From Bifidobacterium breve (GTDB taxonomy: Bacteria > Bacteroidota > Bacteroidia > Chitinophagales > Chitinophagaceae), in contig CALPJR020000014.1 of assembly GCA_943323935.2 (NCBI GenBank), positions 1 through 12,605 of the forward strand: a DNA stretch of 12,605 nt, read 5' to 3'. Shown here piece after piece: positions 1-6,958 of this stretch (the stretch's first letter is position 1; every line of letters starts with the position of its first letter). The notes under the pieces were generated by a model that was given only the letters and a program-made list of their open reading frames with translations, made no database searches and had not been told where the DNA came from. The translations under genes were made by a program, and so were the position numbers.

Positions 1-72
1 AGTACTGTCTGTCTTTGATTGCGCCTGTGCCATCAATGGAAGGGCAAAAAGCAAAAGGAAAATTGTACGCAT
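1..72 (-). CDS. N-terminus of an exported protein (partial)
   Basis: Only the first 24 codons lie in the window; the gene continues past the left edge. Reading leftward from the ATG at 72-70, the peptide begins MRTIFLLLFALPLMAQAQ and continues with a polar SKTDST stretch. This is a typical Sec signal peptide: one Arg, a hydrophobic core of about 12 residues, and an Ala-x-Ala-type cleavage site near residues 15-18. The product is therefore probably exported to the periplasm or outer membrane. Too little remains to name a family. It is transcribed divergently from bshA, with 91 bp between the two starts. The frame is fully open and the signal peptide is convincing, so I think it is a real gene; the start choice rests on that peptide. 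Confidence 0.7.
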   Translation of the reverse strand, partial: MRTIFLLLFALPLMAQAQSKTDST

Positions 73-111
73 AATGTGCTTGTTTTAACTTTCAAATAAT
101 TTATTAAATAT

Positions 112-137
112 AACTAAATTTTATCGATTATTTAGTT
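112..137. promoter_or_regulatory. Inverted repeat in divergent intergenic region, possible operator
   Basis: AACTAAAT at 112-119 is exactly repeated in inverted form as ATTTAGTT at 130-137, with a 10-nt spacer that contains the palindrome ATCGAT (123-128). It lies between two divergent starts (72 leftward and 164 rightward), where a dimeric regulator could affect both. No run of T follows either arm, and both genes point away from it, so a terminator is unlikely. The DNA here is very AT-rich, so an 8-bp match could be chance. I did not find a full TAnnTTTG element on either strand; the closest on the plus strand is GTTCTTTG at 138-145. Confidence 0.3.
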
Positions 138-163
138 GTTCTTTGTAGTCACAATAGCGCAAA

Positions 164-1300
164 ATGAAGATTGGAATAGTATGTTATCCTACTTTTGGTG
201 GTAGTGGTGTCTTAGCCACAGAACTTGGAAAAGCTTTAGCAGATAAAGGACATGAAATCCATTTTATTACCTACCAACAACCGGTTCGTTTAAATGGTTT
301 CCACGAAAATATATTTTACCACGAGGTAAGGGTTCCTACTTATCCTTTATTTGACTTCCCTCCCTATGAATTAGCGTTGGCAAGCACGATGGTAGATGTC
401 ATTTTAAACCATGACTTGGATTTAATCCATGCACACTATGCGATCCCACATGCTTCTGCTGCGTATACTGCAAAGCAAATTGTAAAACAAAAAACAGGCA
501 GGTTGGTTCCAGTCATTACTACTTTGCATGGTACAGATATTACTTTAGTTGGTCGAGATAAAACCTACGAACCAGTTGTAACTTTTTCTATCAATGAAAG
601 TGATGCGATTACTGCAGTATCCGAAAACTTAAAACAAGAAACATTAAAACATTTTGAGATCCGCAAAGAAATAGAGGTGATTCATAATTTTGTGGATTTA
701 AAAAGATTTAATAAAAAACCATTGGCCGCATTTAAAAAAGTAGTCGCTGCACATGACGAAAAAATTGTGGTACATGCTTCTAATTTTAGAAAAATAAAAA
801 GGATTGATCATGTGATGGAAATATTTAAAAATATTCACGCTGCTACGCCTTCTAAATTATTGATGGTGGGAGATGGCCCTGAACGTCCTATTGCAGAGGA
901 CTTGGCAAGACAGTATGGAATTGAATCGGATGTGCGTTTCTTAGGTAAGCAAGAACAGATGGAAGATATTTTAGCAGTGAGTGATTTATTTTTATTACCT
1001 TCTGAATATGAAAGTTTTGGTTTAGTAGCATTAGAAGCAATGGCTTCCAGTGTAGCAGTCATTAGTTCCAATGCGGGAGGATTAGCCGAAATCAATATTG
1101 ATGGAAAGACAGGCTACACTGCAGATGTGGGCGATGTGGCTACAATGAGTAATAGAGCTATCGAACTATTAAAAAATGATGCGCAATTAAAAGCCTTTAA
1201 GCACAATGCATTAGAGCAGGCTAAATTATTTGATATCCACCATATTATCCCTATGTACGAAAATTTGTATAGACGTTTTTGCAGAACAGGAGATTGCTAA
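164..1300 (+). CDS. bshA: N-acetyl-alpha-D-glucosaminyl L-malate synthase (bacillithiol biosynthesis)
   Basis: A GT4-family glycosyltransferase of 378 residues, the usual BshA length. BshA joins GlcNAc from UDP-GlcNAc to L-malate, the first step of bacillithiol synthesis in the cytoplasm. The N-terminus carries the glycine-rich BshA signature CYPTFGGSGVLATELGKALA (residues 7-26), followed by GHEIHFIT (29-36). LHGTDIT lies at 121-127. The C-terminal Rossmann half has the nucleotide-sugar-binding EX7E motif (E283 and E291, in PSEYESFGLVALEAMAS). The start at 164 gives the expected N-terminus directly at the first beta strand. No bshB or bshC is visible nearby, so the rest of the pathway must be encoded elsewhere. 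The gene is monocistronic here: a leftward exported-protein gene lies upstream and a convergent aminotransferase gene downstream, 41 bp away. Family assignment is strong; that the host makes bacillithiol is inferred. Confidence 0.93.
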   Translation: MKIGIVCYPTFGGSGVLATELGKALADKGHEIHFITYQQPVRLNGFHENIFYHEVRVPTYPLFDFPPYELALASTMVDVILNHDLDLIHAHYAIPHASAAYTAKQIVKQKTGRLVPVITTLHGTDITLVGRDKTYEPVVTFSINESDAITAVSENLKQETLKHFEIRKEIEVIHNFVDLKRFNKKPLAAFKKVVAAHDEKIVVHASNFRKIKRIDHVMEIFKNIHAATPSKLLMVGDGPERPIAEDLARQYGIESDVRFLGKQEQMEDILAVSDLFLLPSEYESFGLVALEAMASSVAVISSNAGGLAEINIDGKTGYTADVGDVATMSNRAIELLKNDAQLKAFKHNALEQAKLFDIHHIIPMYENLYRRFCRTGDC

Positions 1301-1341
1301 AAATGATTCTACGACCAATTAAACTTTATTGTTTGATTTAA

Positions 1342-2535
1342 TTATAAAGACTGGTCAATACTTTCATTTATTTTTTGCACAGCGATAGTTAATTCATCCA
1401 TCGAAATACTCAATGGTGGCGCTATTCGAATACGATCTTCTGCAAATAAGAACCAATCTGTAATCACGCCATTGGCCACGCAATGAGCGGCAATTTTTTT
1501 AGTGATTTCAGACGTTGCAAATTGCAAAGACATCCAAAGTCCTTTATGTTGTTTATTCAAAATTGCTGGATGATTGAATGCATCTACCAAATATTTTTCT
1601 TTTGCTTTGACTTCATCCAACCAACCCGACTCAAGTAGCACTTCTAAGCCCGCTTTACCTGCTGCACATGATACTGGATTTCCACCAAATGTAGTGATAT
1701 GGCCTAATACAGGCGCATAGGTCAATGTACCCATCATAGCTGGGGAACTAATGAATGCCCCTAATGGCAAGCCTGCTCCCAAAGCTTTTCCTGTCAATAA
1801 AATATCTGGTACTACCCCATATTGTTCAAAAGCAAATAAGGTACCTGTTCTACCAAAACCAGATTGAATTTCATCAAAGATCAATAAAATACATAGCGCA
1901 TCGCATTTAGCTCTTAATGCTTTTAACCATAGTTCCGAAGCTGCTGTTACACCAGTTTCGGCTTGTACAGGTTCCACCATCACACAGGCTACATGATGAT
2001 CTATCAATTCAATATCCTCCATGTTATTATATCTTAGATGCAACACGTCTGGTAATAATGGACGATACGCATTCCTAAAATATTCATCCCCCATTACACT
2101 CAAAGCCCCTTGTGTACTGCCATGATAAGCGCCATCAAATGCAACAATTCGTGTGCGCTTTGTAACACGCTTCGCCAATTTCATGGCACCCTCTGCAGCT
2201 TCTGCCCCACTATTGGTAAAATAAATGGATTGTAAATTTTCGGGTAATAAAGACAATAATGCTTTTGCATATTGCACCTGCGGTGATTGAATAAATTCCC
2301 CATACACAATCACATGCATGTACTGTTTAATTTGTTGCTCTATCGCAGCAATTACTTTTGGATGACTATGTCCAATATTGCAAACACTAAATCCTGCAAT
2401 CATATCCACATAGGATTTCCCATCTGTATCATAGATATACACGCCCGATGCACGTTCCACTTCTAGCCCAATGGGCTTAGGGGAGGTTTGCGCTAAATGC
2501 TGTAAAAAAAATTGTCTATTGTTTAATCTGGACAT
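1342..2535 (-). CDS. Class III PLP-dependent aminotransferase
   Basis: A fold-type I, class III (ornithine/acetylornithine-like) aminotransferase of 397 residues. Visible family motifs are NSGAEA (108-113) for the PLP phosphate, YHGS (137-140) stacking on the cofactor, the PLP-ring Asp in IFDEIQSGFGRTG (D221), the Schiff-base lysine in LLTGKALGAGLPLG (K250), and TTFGGNP (281-287). The substrate cannot be read from the motifs; such proteins are usually annotated as aspartate aminotransferase family, and ornithine, acetylornithine or another omega-amino donor is possible. The frame stays open upstream to an ATG at 2691, but I chose the ATG at 2535 (MSRLNNRQFFLQHLAQTSP), because family members begin here and the extension would run through the neighbouring carbonic-anhydrase gene. 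A weak -7 match, GACTTTTG on the minus strand (2561-2554), lies 18 nt before this start. Confidence 0.88.
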   Translation of the reverse strand: MSRLNNRQFFLQHLAQTSPKPIGLEVERASGVYIYDTDGKSYVDMIAGFSVCNIGHSHPKVIAAIEQQIKQYMHVIVYGEFIQSPQVQYAKALLSLLPENLQSIYFTNSGAEAAEGAMKLAKRVTKRTRIVAFDGAYHGSTQGALSVMGDEYFRNAYRPLLPDVLHLRYNNMEDIELIDHHVACVMVEPVQAETGVTAASELWLKALRAKCDALCILLIFDEIQSGFGRTGTLFAFEQYGVVPDILLTGKALGAGLPLGAFISSPAMMGTLTYAPVLGHITTFGGNPVSCAAGKAGLEVLLESGWLDEVKAKEKYLVDAFNHPAILNKQHKGLWMSLQFATSEITKKIAAHCVANGVITDWFLFAEDRIRIAPPLSISMDELTIAVQKINESIDQSL

Positions 2536-2569
2536 TCGGTATAAATTGCAGTACAAAAGTCGCATTTTT

Positions 2570-3124
2570 ATGGCAACCATACTACCCGTTAACGGAAAAG
2601 AACCACAATTTGGTGAAAATTGTTTTATTGCACCCAATGCCACCATTGTGGGCGAAGTAACCATGGGGGCAGATTGTTCTATCTGGTTCAATGCGGTGAT
2701 TCGCGGCGATGTGCATTATATTAAAATGGGCGATAAAGTCAATGTACAAGATGGCGCCATTATTCATTGTACTTATCAAAAACACCCTACCAATATTGGC
2801 AACAATGTATCGATTGGTCACAATGCCATGGTGCATGGTTGTACCATTCATGACAATGTTTTGATAGGAATGGGCAGTATTGTGATGGATGCCTGTGTGG
2901 TGCATTCCAATGCGATTATCGCAGCTGGAGCGGTAGTATTAGAAGGGACGATTGTAGAAGCTGGAAGTATTTACGCAGGTGTGCCAGCAAAAAAAGTGAA
3001 GATGGTTTCGGAAGATTTAATTCATGGAGAGATCAACCGTATCTCCAATAATTATGTCAAGTATGCTTCTTGGTTTAGCGATTACAACGATGCACCAGAT
3101 ACTACAAACAAAGTTGGCGAATAA
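2570..3124 (+). CDS. Gamma-carbonic-anhydrase family protein (left-handed beta-helix)
   Basis: A 184-residue hexapeptide-repeat protein of the YrdA/PaaY/gamma-carbonic-anhydrase group. Repeats of the [LIV]Gxxxx type run from about residue 17 to 140 and would fold as a left-handed beta-helix that trimerises. The three metal-binding histidines appear conserved: H66 (AIIHC), H84 (SIGHNA) and H89 (VHGC), the last two five residues apart as in the archaeal enzyme Cam. The conserved R45/D47 (RGDVH) and Q60/D61 (NVQDGA) are also present. Many members bind metal but have no proven carbonic anhydrase activity, so the reaction is uncertain. The start at 2570 (MATILPVNGKEPQFG) fits the family; the frame opens upstream to 2471, but that part is antisense to the aminotransferase N-terminus. 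The start lies 34 bp from the divergent aminotransferase start. The stop is 6 bp from that of convergent rsgA. Confidence 0.9.
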   Translation: MATILPVNGKEPQFGENCFIAPNATIVGEVTMGADCSIWFNAVIRGDVHYIKMGDKVNVQDGAIIHCTYQKHPTNIGNNVSIGHNAMVHGCTIHDNVLIGMGSIVMDACVVHSNAIIAAGAVVLEGTIVEAGSIYAGVPAKKVKMVSEDLIHGEINRISNNYVKYASWFSDYNDAPDTTNKVGE

Positions 3125-3130
3125 AGTAGT

Positions 3131-4057
3131 TTAGTATTTTTTTTCTTCAATCCCATGCCATAAATCCACATAACTAAAAAAGCGTGCTTCAGAAATAATG
3201 CCTTTTTCCACGGCGGCTTTCACCGCACATCCTGGCTCATTGATGTGTTGACAATTATTGAATTGACAATCTTGCATTTTAGCACGCATTTCTGGAAAAT
3301 ATTGTGCTAATTCCTCTTTCGCTAAATTTACCAACCCTAATTCACGCATGCCCGGTGTATCAATCACAGCGCCACCTCCAGGGTAATCATACATTTGAGC
3401 AAAAGTAGTCGTGTGCATTCCTTTGCCACTCCATCCACTTACTTCCTGTGTAGTTAAATCAAGGTGAGGAAACAAATAATTTATCAAAGAAGATTTACCA
3501 ACACCACTATGTCCACTGACTAATGTAGTTTTATTTTTTAATAATGCATCCAAAGGTTCAAGGCCCATTTTTTGTTCGATACTAATTAACAACACTTGAT
3601 ATCCAACCGCCTGGTACATTGCTTCTAATTCCACATACCTTTCTAATTCTTCGGGCCCATATATGTCAGCTTTGTTGAATACAATGATTGCAGGAATATG
3701 AAAGGCTTCACAAGAGACCAAAAAACGGTCTATAAAACCCTGTGAGGTCTTAGGAGATTTTAATGTTGCTAATAAAATAGATTGATCCATATTGGAGGCA
3801 ATAATATGTTGCTGCCTTTTATTATGGGGAGACTGTCTAGCCACATAATTGTCTCTTTCTATAATATGATGAATCATGACAGCTTGCTCTACATCCTCCT
3901 CCATAGCGCATTCTACCCAATCGCCCACTGCAATTGGATTGGTAGAAGTGATGGCATCTAATTTAATCACCCCCTTAATGCGGGCTTGACAAAATTGGCC
4001 ATTTTCTAGCTTTACGCTATACCAGCTACCAGTAGATTTATAGATCCTTGCTTTCAT
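3131..4057 (-). CDS. rsgA: Small ribosomal subunit biogenesis GTPase RsgA
   Basis: A complete 308-residue RsgA (YjeQ/YloQ), the circularly permuted GTPase that checks late maturation of the 30S subunit. An N-terminal OB-fold spans roughly residues 1-70. The permuted G motifs follow in the diagnostic order G4 (NKAD, 128-131), G1/P-loop (GHSGVGKSS, 182-190), G2 (GKGMHTTT, 211-218) and G3 (DTPG, 233-236). The C-terminal zinc-binding knuckle is C264, C269, H271, C277 (CQFNNCQHINEPGC). All key residues are intact. It is a single gene, convergent with the carbonic-anhydrase-like gene (6 bp apart) and divergent from menG (48 bp). A Bacteroidota-type promoter, with TTG then 19 nt then TATCTTCG, ends only 6 nt before the start codon, so the mRNA leader should be very short or absent. 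Confidence 0.97.
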   Translation of the reverse strand: MKARIYKSTGSWYSVKLENGQFCQARIKGVIKLDAITSTNPIAVGDWVECAMEEDVEQAVMIHHIIERDNYVARQSPHNKRQQHIIASNMDQSILLATLKSPKTSQGFIDRFLVSCEAFHIPAIIVFNKADIYGPEELERYVELEAMYQAVGYQVLLISIEQKMGLEPLDALLKNKTTLVSGHSGVGKSSLINYLFPHLDLTTQEVSGWSGKGMHTTTFAQMYDYPGGGAVIDTPGMRELGLVNLAKEELAQYFPEMRAKMQDCQFNNCQHINEPGCAVKAAVEKGIISEARFFSYVDLWHGIEEKKY

Positions 4058-4063
4058 GAAAAA

Positions 4064-4093
4064 CGAAGATAATCAAAGCATCCACAAAATCAA
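4064..4093 (-). promoter_or_regulatory. Probable rsgA promoter (-33 TTG, -7 TATCTTCG)
   Basis: Reading leftward, TTG (4093-4091) is followed after 19 nt by TATCTTCG (4071-4064). This matches the Bacteroidota promoter pattern TTG-N17-23-TAnnTTTG with one mismatch in the -7 element. The element ends 6 nt before the rsgA ATG. Its -33 triplet abuts the menG -7 element on the other strand, so polymerase binding at one may interfere with the other. Confidence 0.55.
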
Positions 4094-4101
4094 TATCTTT
4101 G
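4094..4101 (+). promoter_or_regulatory. menG -7 promoter element TATCTTTG, likely leaderless start
   Basis: TATCTTTG is a perfect match to the Bacteroidota -7 consensus TAnnTTTG. Only 4 nt (CCCT) separate it from the menG ATG at 4106. In this promoter class transcription starts a few nucleotides after the element, so the transcript should begin at or next to the A of the start codon. No TTG is seen at the expected -33 distance on this strand. Confidence 0.65.
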
Positions 4102-4105
4102 CCCT

Positions 4106-4849
4106 ATGAGTGAATATGAACACGATAAAATAGTACCCTATACAGCGAGCCATGCTGCTAAAAAAGAACAGGTTGCTACCATGTTCGATCATATTGCAAA
4201 AAGATATGACTTTTTAAACCGATTTTTAAGTCTAGGGATTGACCAAGGATGGCGTAAAAAAGCCATTGCCTATTTTGGTCAACAAAAAATCAATCATTTA
4301 TTAGATATTGCTACAGGAACAGCCGACATGGCATTGATGGCCAATAAAACAATTACTCCAAAAAAAATTACCGGGATCGACATTTCAGAAGGAATGATGC
4401 AATACGGCAGAATTAAAATTGCAGATAAAGGATTAAGTGAACGCATTCAACTAATCACCGGTGACAGCACTGCTATTCCTTTTGAGGACCAAACATTTGA
4501 TGCAGCCATGGTGGCTTTTGGGGTGCGCAACTTTGCCAACTTGGAAAAAGGATTGAGTGAAATTTATAGGGTTTTGCAACCAGGTAGCAAATTAGTGATT
4601 CTTGAATTTTCTCAGCCAAGTAGTTTTTGGTTCAAGCCTATTTATCAATTTTATATGAACTGGGTCACGCCAACTATTGGTAAATTATTTTCAGGCAACA
4701 GAGCTGCCTACCAATATTTAAATGATAGCGTCATTGCATTTCCAGAAGGTGCCACATTTATTAATATCTTTGAACAAGTTGGATTTAAACAAGTCATTCA
4801 AAAAAAATTAACTTTAGGTATATGCAGTATTTATTGCGGAATAAAATAG
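4106..4849 (+). CDS. menG: Demethylmenaquinone methyltransferase (UbiE/MenG family)
   Basis: A 247-residue class I SAM-dependent methyltransferase of the UbiE/COQ5 family. It methylates demethylmenaquinone to menaquinone, the last step of menaquinone synthesis; Bacteroidota generally use menaquinone, hence menG rather than ubiE. The SAM-binding motif I is LLDIATGTAD (65-74), with acidic D92 at the end of the second strand. Family signatures are YDFLNRFLSLGIDQGWR (34-50), AFGVRNF (137-143) and YQYLNDSVIAFP (202-213). The C-terminus LTLGICSIYCGIK is typical and complete. The start is fixed by the -7 element only 4 nt upstream, which leaves no room for an earlier codon. The last 28 nt overlap the start of porT in another frame, so the two are probably translationally linked. 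It heads the rightward gene run to yifB. Confidence 0.95.
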   Translation: MSEYEHDKIVPYTASHAAKKEQVATMFDHIAKRYDFLNRFLSLGIDQGWRKKAIAYFGQQKINHLLDIATGTADMALMANKTITPKKITGIDISEGMMQYGRIKIADKGLSERIQLITGDSTAIPFEDQTFDAAMVAFGVRNFANLEKGLSEIYRVLQPGSKLVILEFSQPSSFWFKPIYQFYMNWVTPTIGKLFSGNRAAYQYLNDSVIAFPEGATFINIFEQVGFKQVIQKKLTLGICSIYCGIK

Positions 4850-5607
4850 GCTTAGCAATACTATGTCTATGCATCAGCAGTGCTGCAATAGCACAAAATG
4901 ACGAGGTGTTTCAACCTGACCACGATGATCTTCCCTATTATTTTGGAATGAGTATTGGATTTGGCAATAACTATCTAGCATTTAATAGAGCAAGCCGTTT
5001 TTTGGCAACAGCCTCGCTCTCTAGCAGTGTTGATCCTAATAGTATTATTGAAATTAATCCAATCAATAACCTCTACTACAATCTTGGACTAGTGGGTACT
5101 TTAAAATTAACCAAGCATGTTTTGTTAAGAGCCAATCCTACCTTATTAATTATTGGTTCAAAAAATGTATTTAATTTTAAAACTAAGAGTACTCCAGATT
5201 TGACCCAAAAATTAAATGTATCTTCTAGTATTATTCATCTACCTGTGTCATTTAAGTTTCAATCAGATAGGTATAACGGATTTAGATATACCAATTTAAT
5301 GCGACACTATCTATTGTTGGGTGGAAAATTTGATTTTGACTTAGCAAGCAATAGAGTTGGGGAAATAACTCCAAACGGTACATTTTTTAATAATAGGTAC
5401 CCTAGTGTATTAAAAGGCACAGATATCGGTGCCGAAATTGGTGTTGGACTAAGTTTTTATTTGAGGTATGCCACCATTTCTCCTGAAGTTAAATTTAGTT
5501 ATGGACTAAAAGACTTACATCAATTAAATGTCACCTATCCATTGATGAATACGCTAGATAAAGTGAGTTCAAATTTTGTCTATTTCACTATTCATATAGA
5601 AAACTAA
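4822..5607 (+). CDS. porT: PorT/SprT-like outer-membrane beta-barrel protein (type IX secretion)
   Basis: A 261-residue exported beta-barrel protein. Residues 1-25 form a signal peptide: the basic start MQYLLRNK, a hydrophobic core IGLAILCLCISSAAIA, and cleavage before QNDE. The mature part has alternating aromatic/hydrophobic strands (for example YYFGMSIGFGNNYLAF, YYNLGLVGTLKLT, HYLLLGGKFDFDLA, GAEIGVGLSFYLRY) and ends in a beta strand, FVYFTIHIEN, with an aromatic near the C-terminus. PorT/SprT is needed for type IX protein secretion and gliding in Bacteroidota, and a position directly behind ubiE/menG is, from recall, a recurring arrangement in the phylum. The start overlaps menG by 28 nt; no other Met follows before residue 48, and a later start would lose the signal peptide. 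The name rests on size, barrel pattern and neighbourhood; a generic PorT-family outer-membrane protein is the alternative. Confidence 0.77.
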   Translation: MQYLLRNKIGLAILCLCISSAAIAQNDEVFQPDHDDLPYYFGMSIGFGNNYLAFNRASRFLATASLSSSVDPNSIIEINPINNLYYNLGLVGTLKLTKHVLLRANPTLLIIGSKNVFNFKTKSTPDLTQKLNVSSSIIHLPVSFKFQSDRYNGFRYTNLMRHYLLLGGKFDFDLASNRVGEITPNGTFFNNRYPSVLKGTDIGAEIGVGLSFYLRYATISPEVKFSYGLKDLHQLNVTYPLMNTLDKVSSNFVYFTIHIEN

Positions 5608-5617
5608 AAATATTTTT

Positions 5618-6958
5618 ATGTCAAACTACTTAATTAAAAATTCTACCATTGTCAATGAAGGCTATCGATTTGTTGGGGATGTTTTAATTAAGGACGGGAG
5701 GATTGAAAAAATAGCTGCTCATATTGATACAAATTTTGCAGTGGAAGAAATTGATGGTACAGGACAATTTCTTTTACCAGGTGCAATAGACGATCAAGTG
5801 CATTTTAGAGAACCTGGCTTGACCCATAAAGCCAATATCTATACAGAAGCAAAAGCAGCTGTAGCAGGAGGTACCACTAGTTTTATGGAAATGCCCAATA
5901 CCAATCCACCCGTATTTACACAAGAACTACTAGAAGATAAATACCAAATTGCAGCTTCAAAGGCTTTGGCGAACTATTCTTTTTTCATGGGTACATCACA
6001 AGATAATGTAGAAGAGATTTTAAAAACCAATGCAAAGAAAAATGAGGTTTGTGGCGTGAAGATTTTCATGGGATCCTCTACTGGCAATTTATTAGTTGAC
6101 AACCCAATTGTTTTAGAGCGCATTTTTGAAGGTTCTGAATTATTGATTGCAACACACTGCGAGGAAGAAGCTATTATAAAAAAGAATAAAGCAAATTTAG
6201 AAGCAAGGAAAGCTATTTTAGAGCCAAGTGACCATCCTATTATCAGAGATGTAGATGCTTGCTTTGAGTCTTCCTTCAAAGCCATTCAATTGGCCAAAAA
6301 ATTTGATACAAGATTACACATATTGCACATTAGCACTGCCAAAGAATTACAATTATTCTCCAATCTTAAACCTTTAGCAGAAAAACGCATTACTGCAGAA
6401 GTCTGTGTGCATCATTTACATTTTACCGCGGACGATTATGCTGTAAAGGGTAATTTAATAAAATGTAATCCAGCCATTAAATCAGCAGAAAATAGAACTG
6501 CATTATGGGAAGGATTATTGAATGACCAACTAGACATCATTGCGACAGATCATGCGCCGCATACCTGGGAGGAAAAGCAAGAAGCTTATGCAAATGCGCA
6601 TGCAGGATTGCCTTTGGTTCAACATGGTATGATGCTGATGTTAAAATATGTACATGAAGGAAAATTGAGCATGGAAAAAATGGTGGAAAAAATGAGCCAT
6701 GCCGTTGCCACATGTTTTCAAATTAAAGAAAGAGGCTTTATTAGAGAAGGTTATTATGCAGACCTTGTACTCGTAAAAGAATTGCCTTATACAGTGACGA
6801 AAGACAATCTTTTATATAAATGCGGATGGAGTCCATTTGAGGGTACCCAATTCCCATATAGCATTCAATCCACTTTTGTCAATGGACACTTGGTTTACCA
6901 TCAAGGTCAGTTCAATGAAGCACAAAAAGGAAGCAGAATGCAGTTTACAAGAAGTTAA
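5618..6958 (+). CDS. pyrC: Dihydroorotase-family amidohydrolase, pyrimidine biosynthesis
   Basis: A 446-residue class I dihydroorotase-like amidohydrolase. Dihydroorotase closes N-carbamoyl-aspartate to dihydroorotate in de novo pyrimidine synthesis. Motifs in order are IDDQVHFREPGLTHK (57-71), PNTNPP for substrate contacts (93-98), K148 in GVKIFMGSSTGN (likely carboxylated metal-bridging lysine), H180 (ATHCEE), H237 (HILHIS), D311 (TDHAPH) and the closing GYYADLVLV (378-386). The usual metal-binding HxH near the N-terminus reads Q60-V-H62, so one metal ligand is replaced by Gln. From recall this DDQVHFREPG form is common in Bacteroidota, so it is probably a lineage trait rather than decay. 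The gene starts 10 bp after porT, and its stop TAA is followed at once by the ATG of the MutS-related gene, so co-transcription is likely. Confidence 0.9.
   Translation: MSNYLIKNSTIVNEGYRFVGDVLIKDGRIEKIAAHIDTNFAVEEIDGTGQFLLPGAIDDQVHFREPGLTHKANIYTEAKAAVAGGTTSFMEMPNTNPPVFTQELLEDKYQIAASKALANYSFFMGTSQDNVEEILKTNAKKNEVCGVKIFMGSSTGNLLVDNPIVLERIFEGSELLIATHCEEEAIIKKNKANLEARKAILEPSDHPIIRDVDACFESSFKAIQLAKKFDTRLHILHISTAKELQLFSNLKPLAEKRITAEVCVHHLHFTADDYAVKGNLIKCNPAIKSAENRTALWEGLLNDQLDIIATDHAPHTWEEKQEAYANAHAGLPLVQHGMMLMLKYVHEGKLSMEKMVEKMSHAVATCFQIKERGFIREGYYADLVLVKELPYTVTKDNLLYKCGWSPFEGTQFPYSIQSTFVNGHLVYHQGQFNEAQKGSRMQFTRS

Noticed and set aside
835..1095. Minus-strand 86-codon frame inside bshA
   Set aside because: Fully inside a confident gene, with no promoter or recognisable motif.
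1313..1356. Imperfect hairpin between bshA and the aminotransferase (GACCA/TGGTC and CTTTAT/ATAAAG), considered as a bidirectional terminator
   Set aside because: The stem is split by an asymmetric internal loop, is AT-rich, and no T-run follows on the plus strand, so it cannot be told from chance.
2471..2569. 33-codon N-terminal extension of the carbonic-anhydrase-like protein
   Set aside because: It is antisense to the aminotransferase N-terminus and is Cys/Lys-rich, unlike the family; the MATILPVNG start fits better.
2536..2691. 52-codon N-terminal extension of the aminotransferase
   Set aside because: It is antisense to the start of the carbonic-anhydrase-like gene, has no family similarity that I recognise, and the ATG at 2535 matches the usual N-terminus.
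2582..2905. Minus-strand 107-codon frame inside the carbonic-anhydrase-like gene
   Set aside because: His/Met/Asn-rich translation with no motif; it arises from the hexapeptide-repeat codons on the real strand.
5974..6285. Minus-strand 103-codon frame inside the dihydroorotase gene
   Set aside because: Fully nested and antisense to conserved catalytic regions, with no family resemblance.
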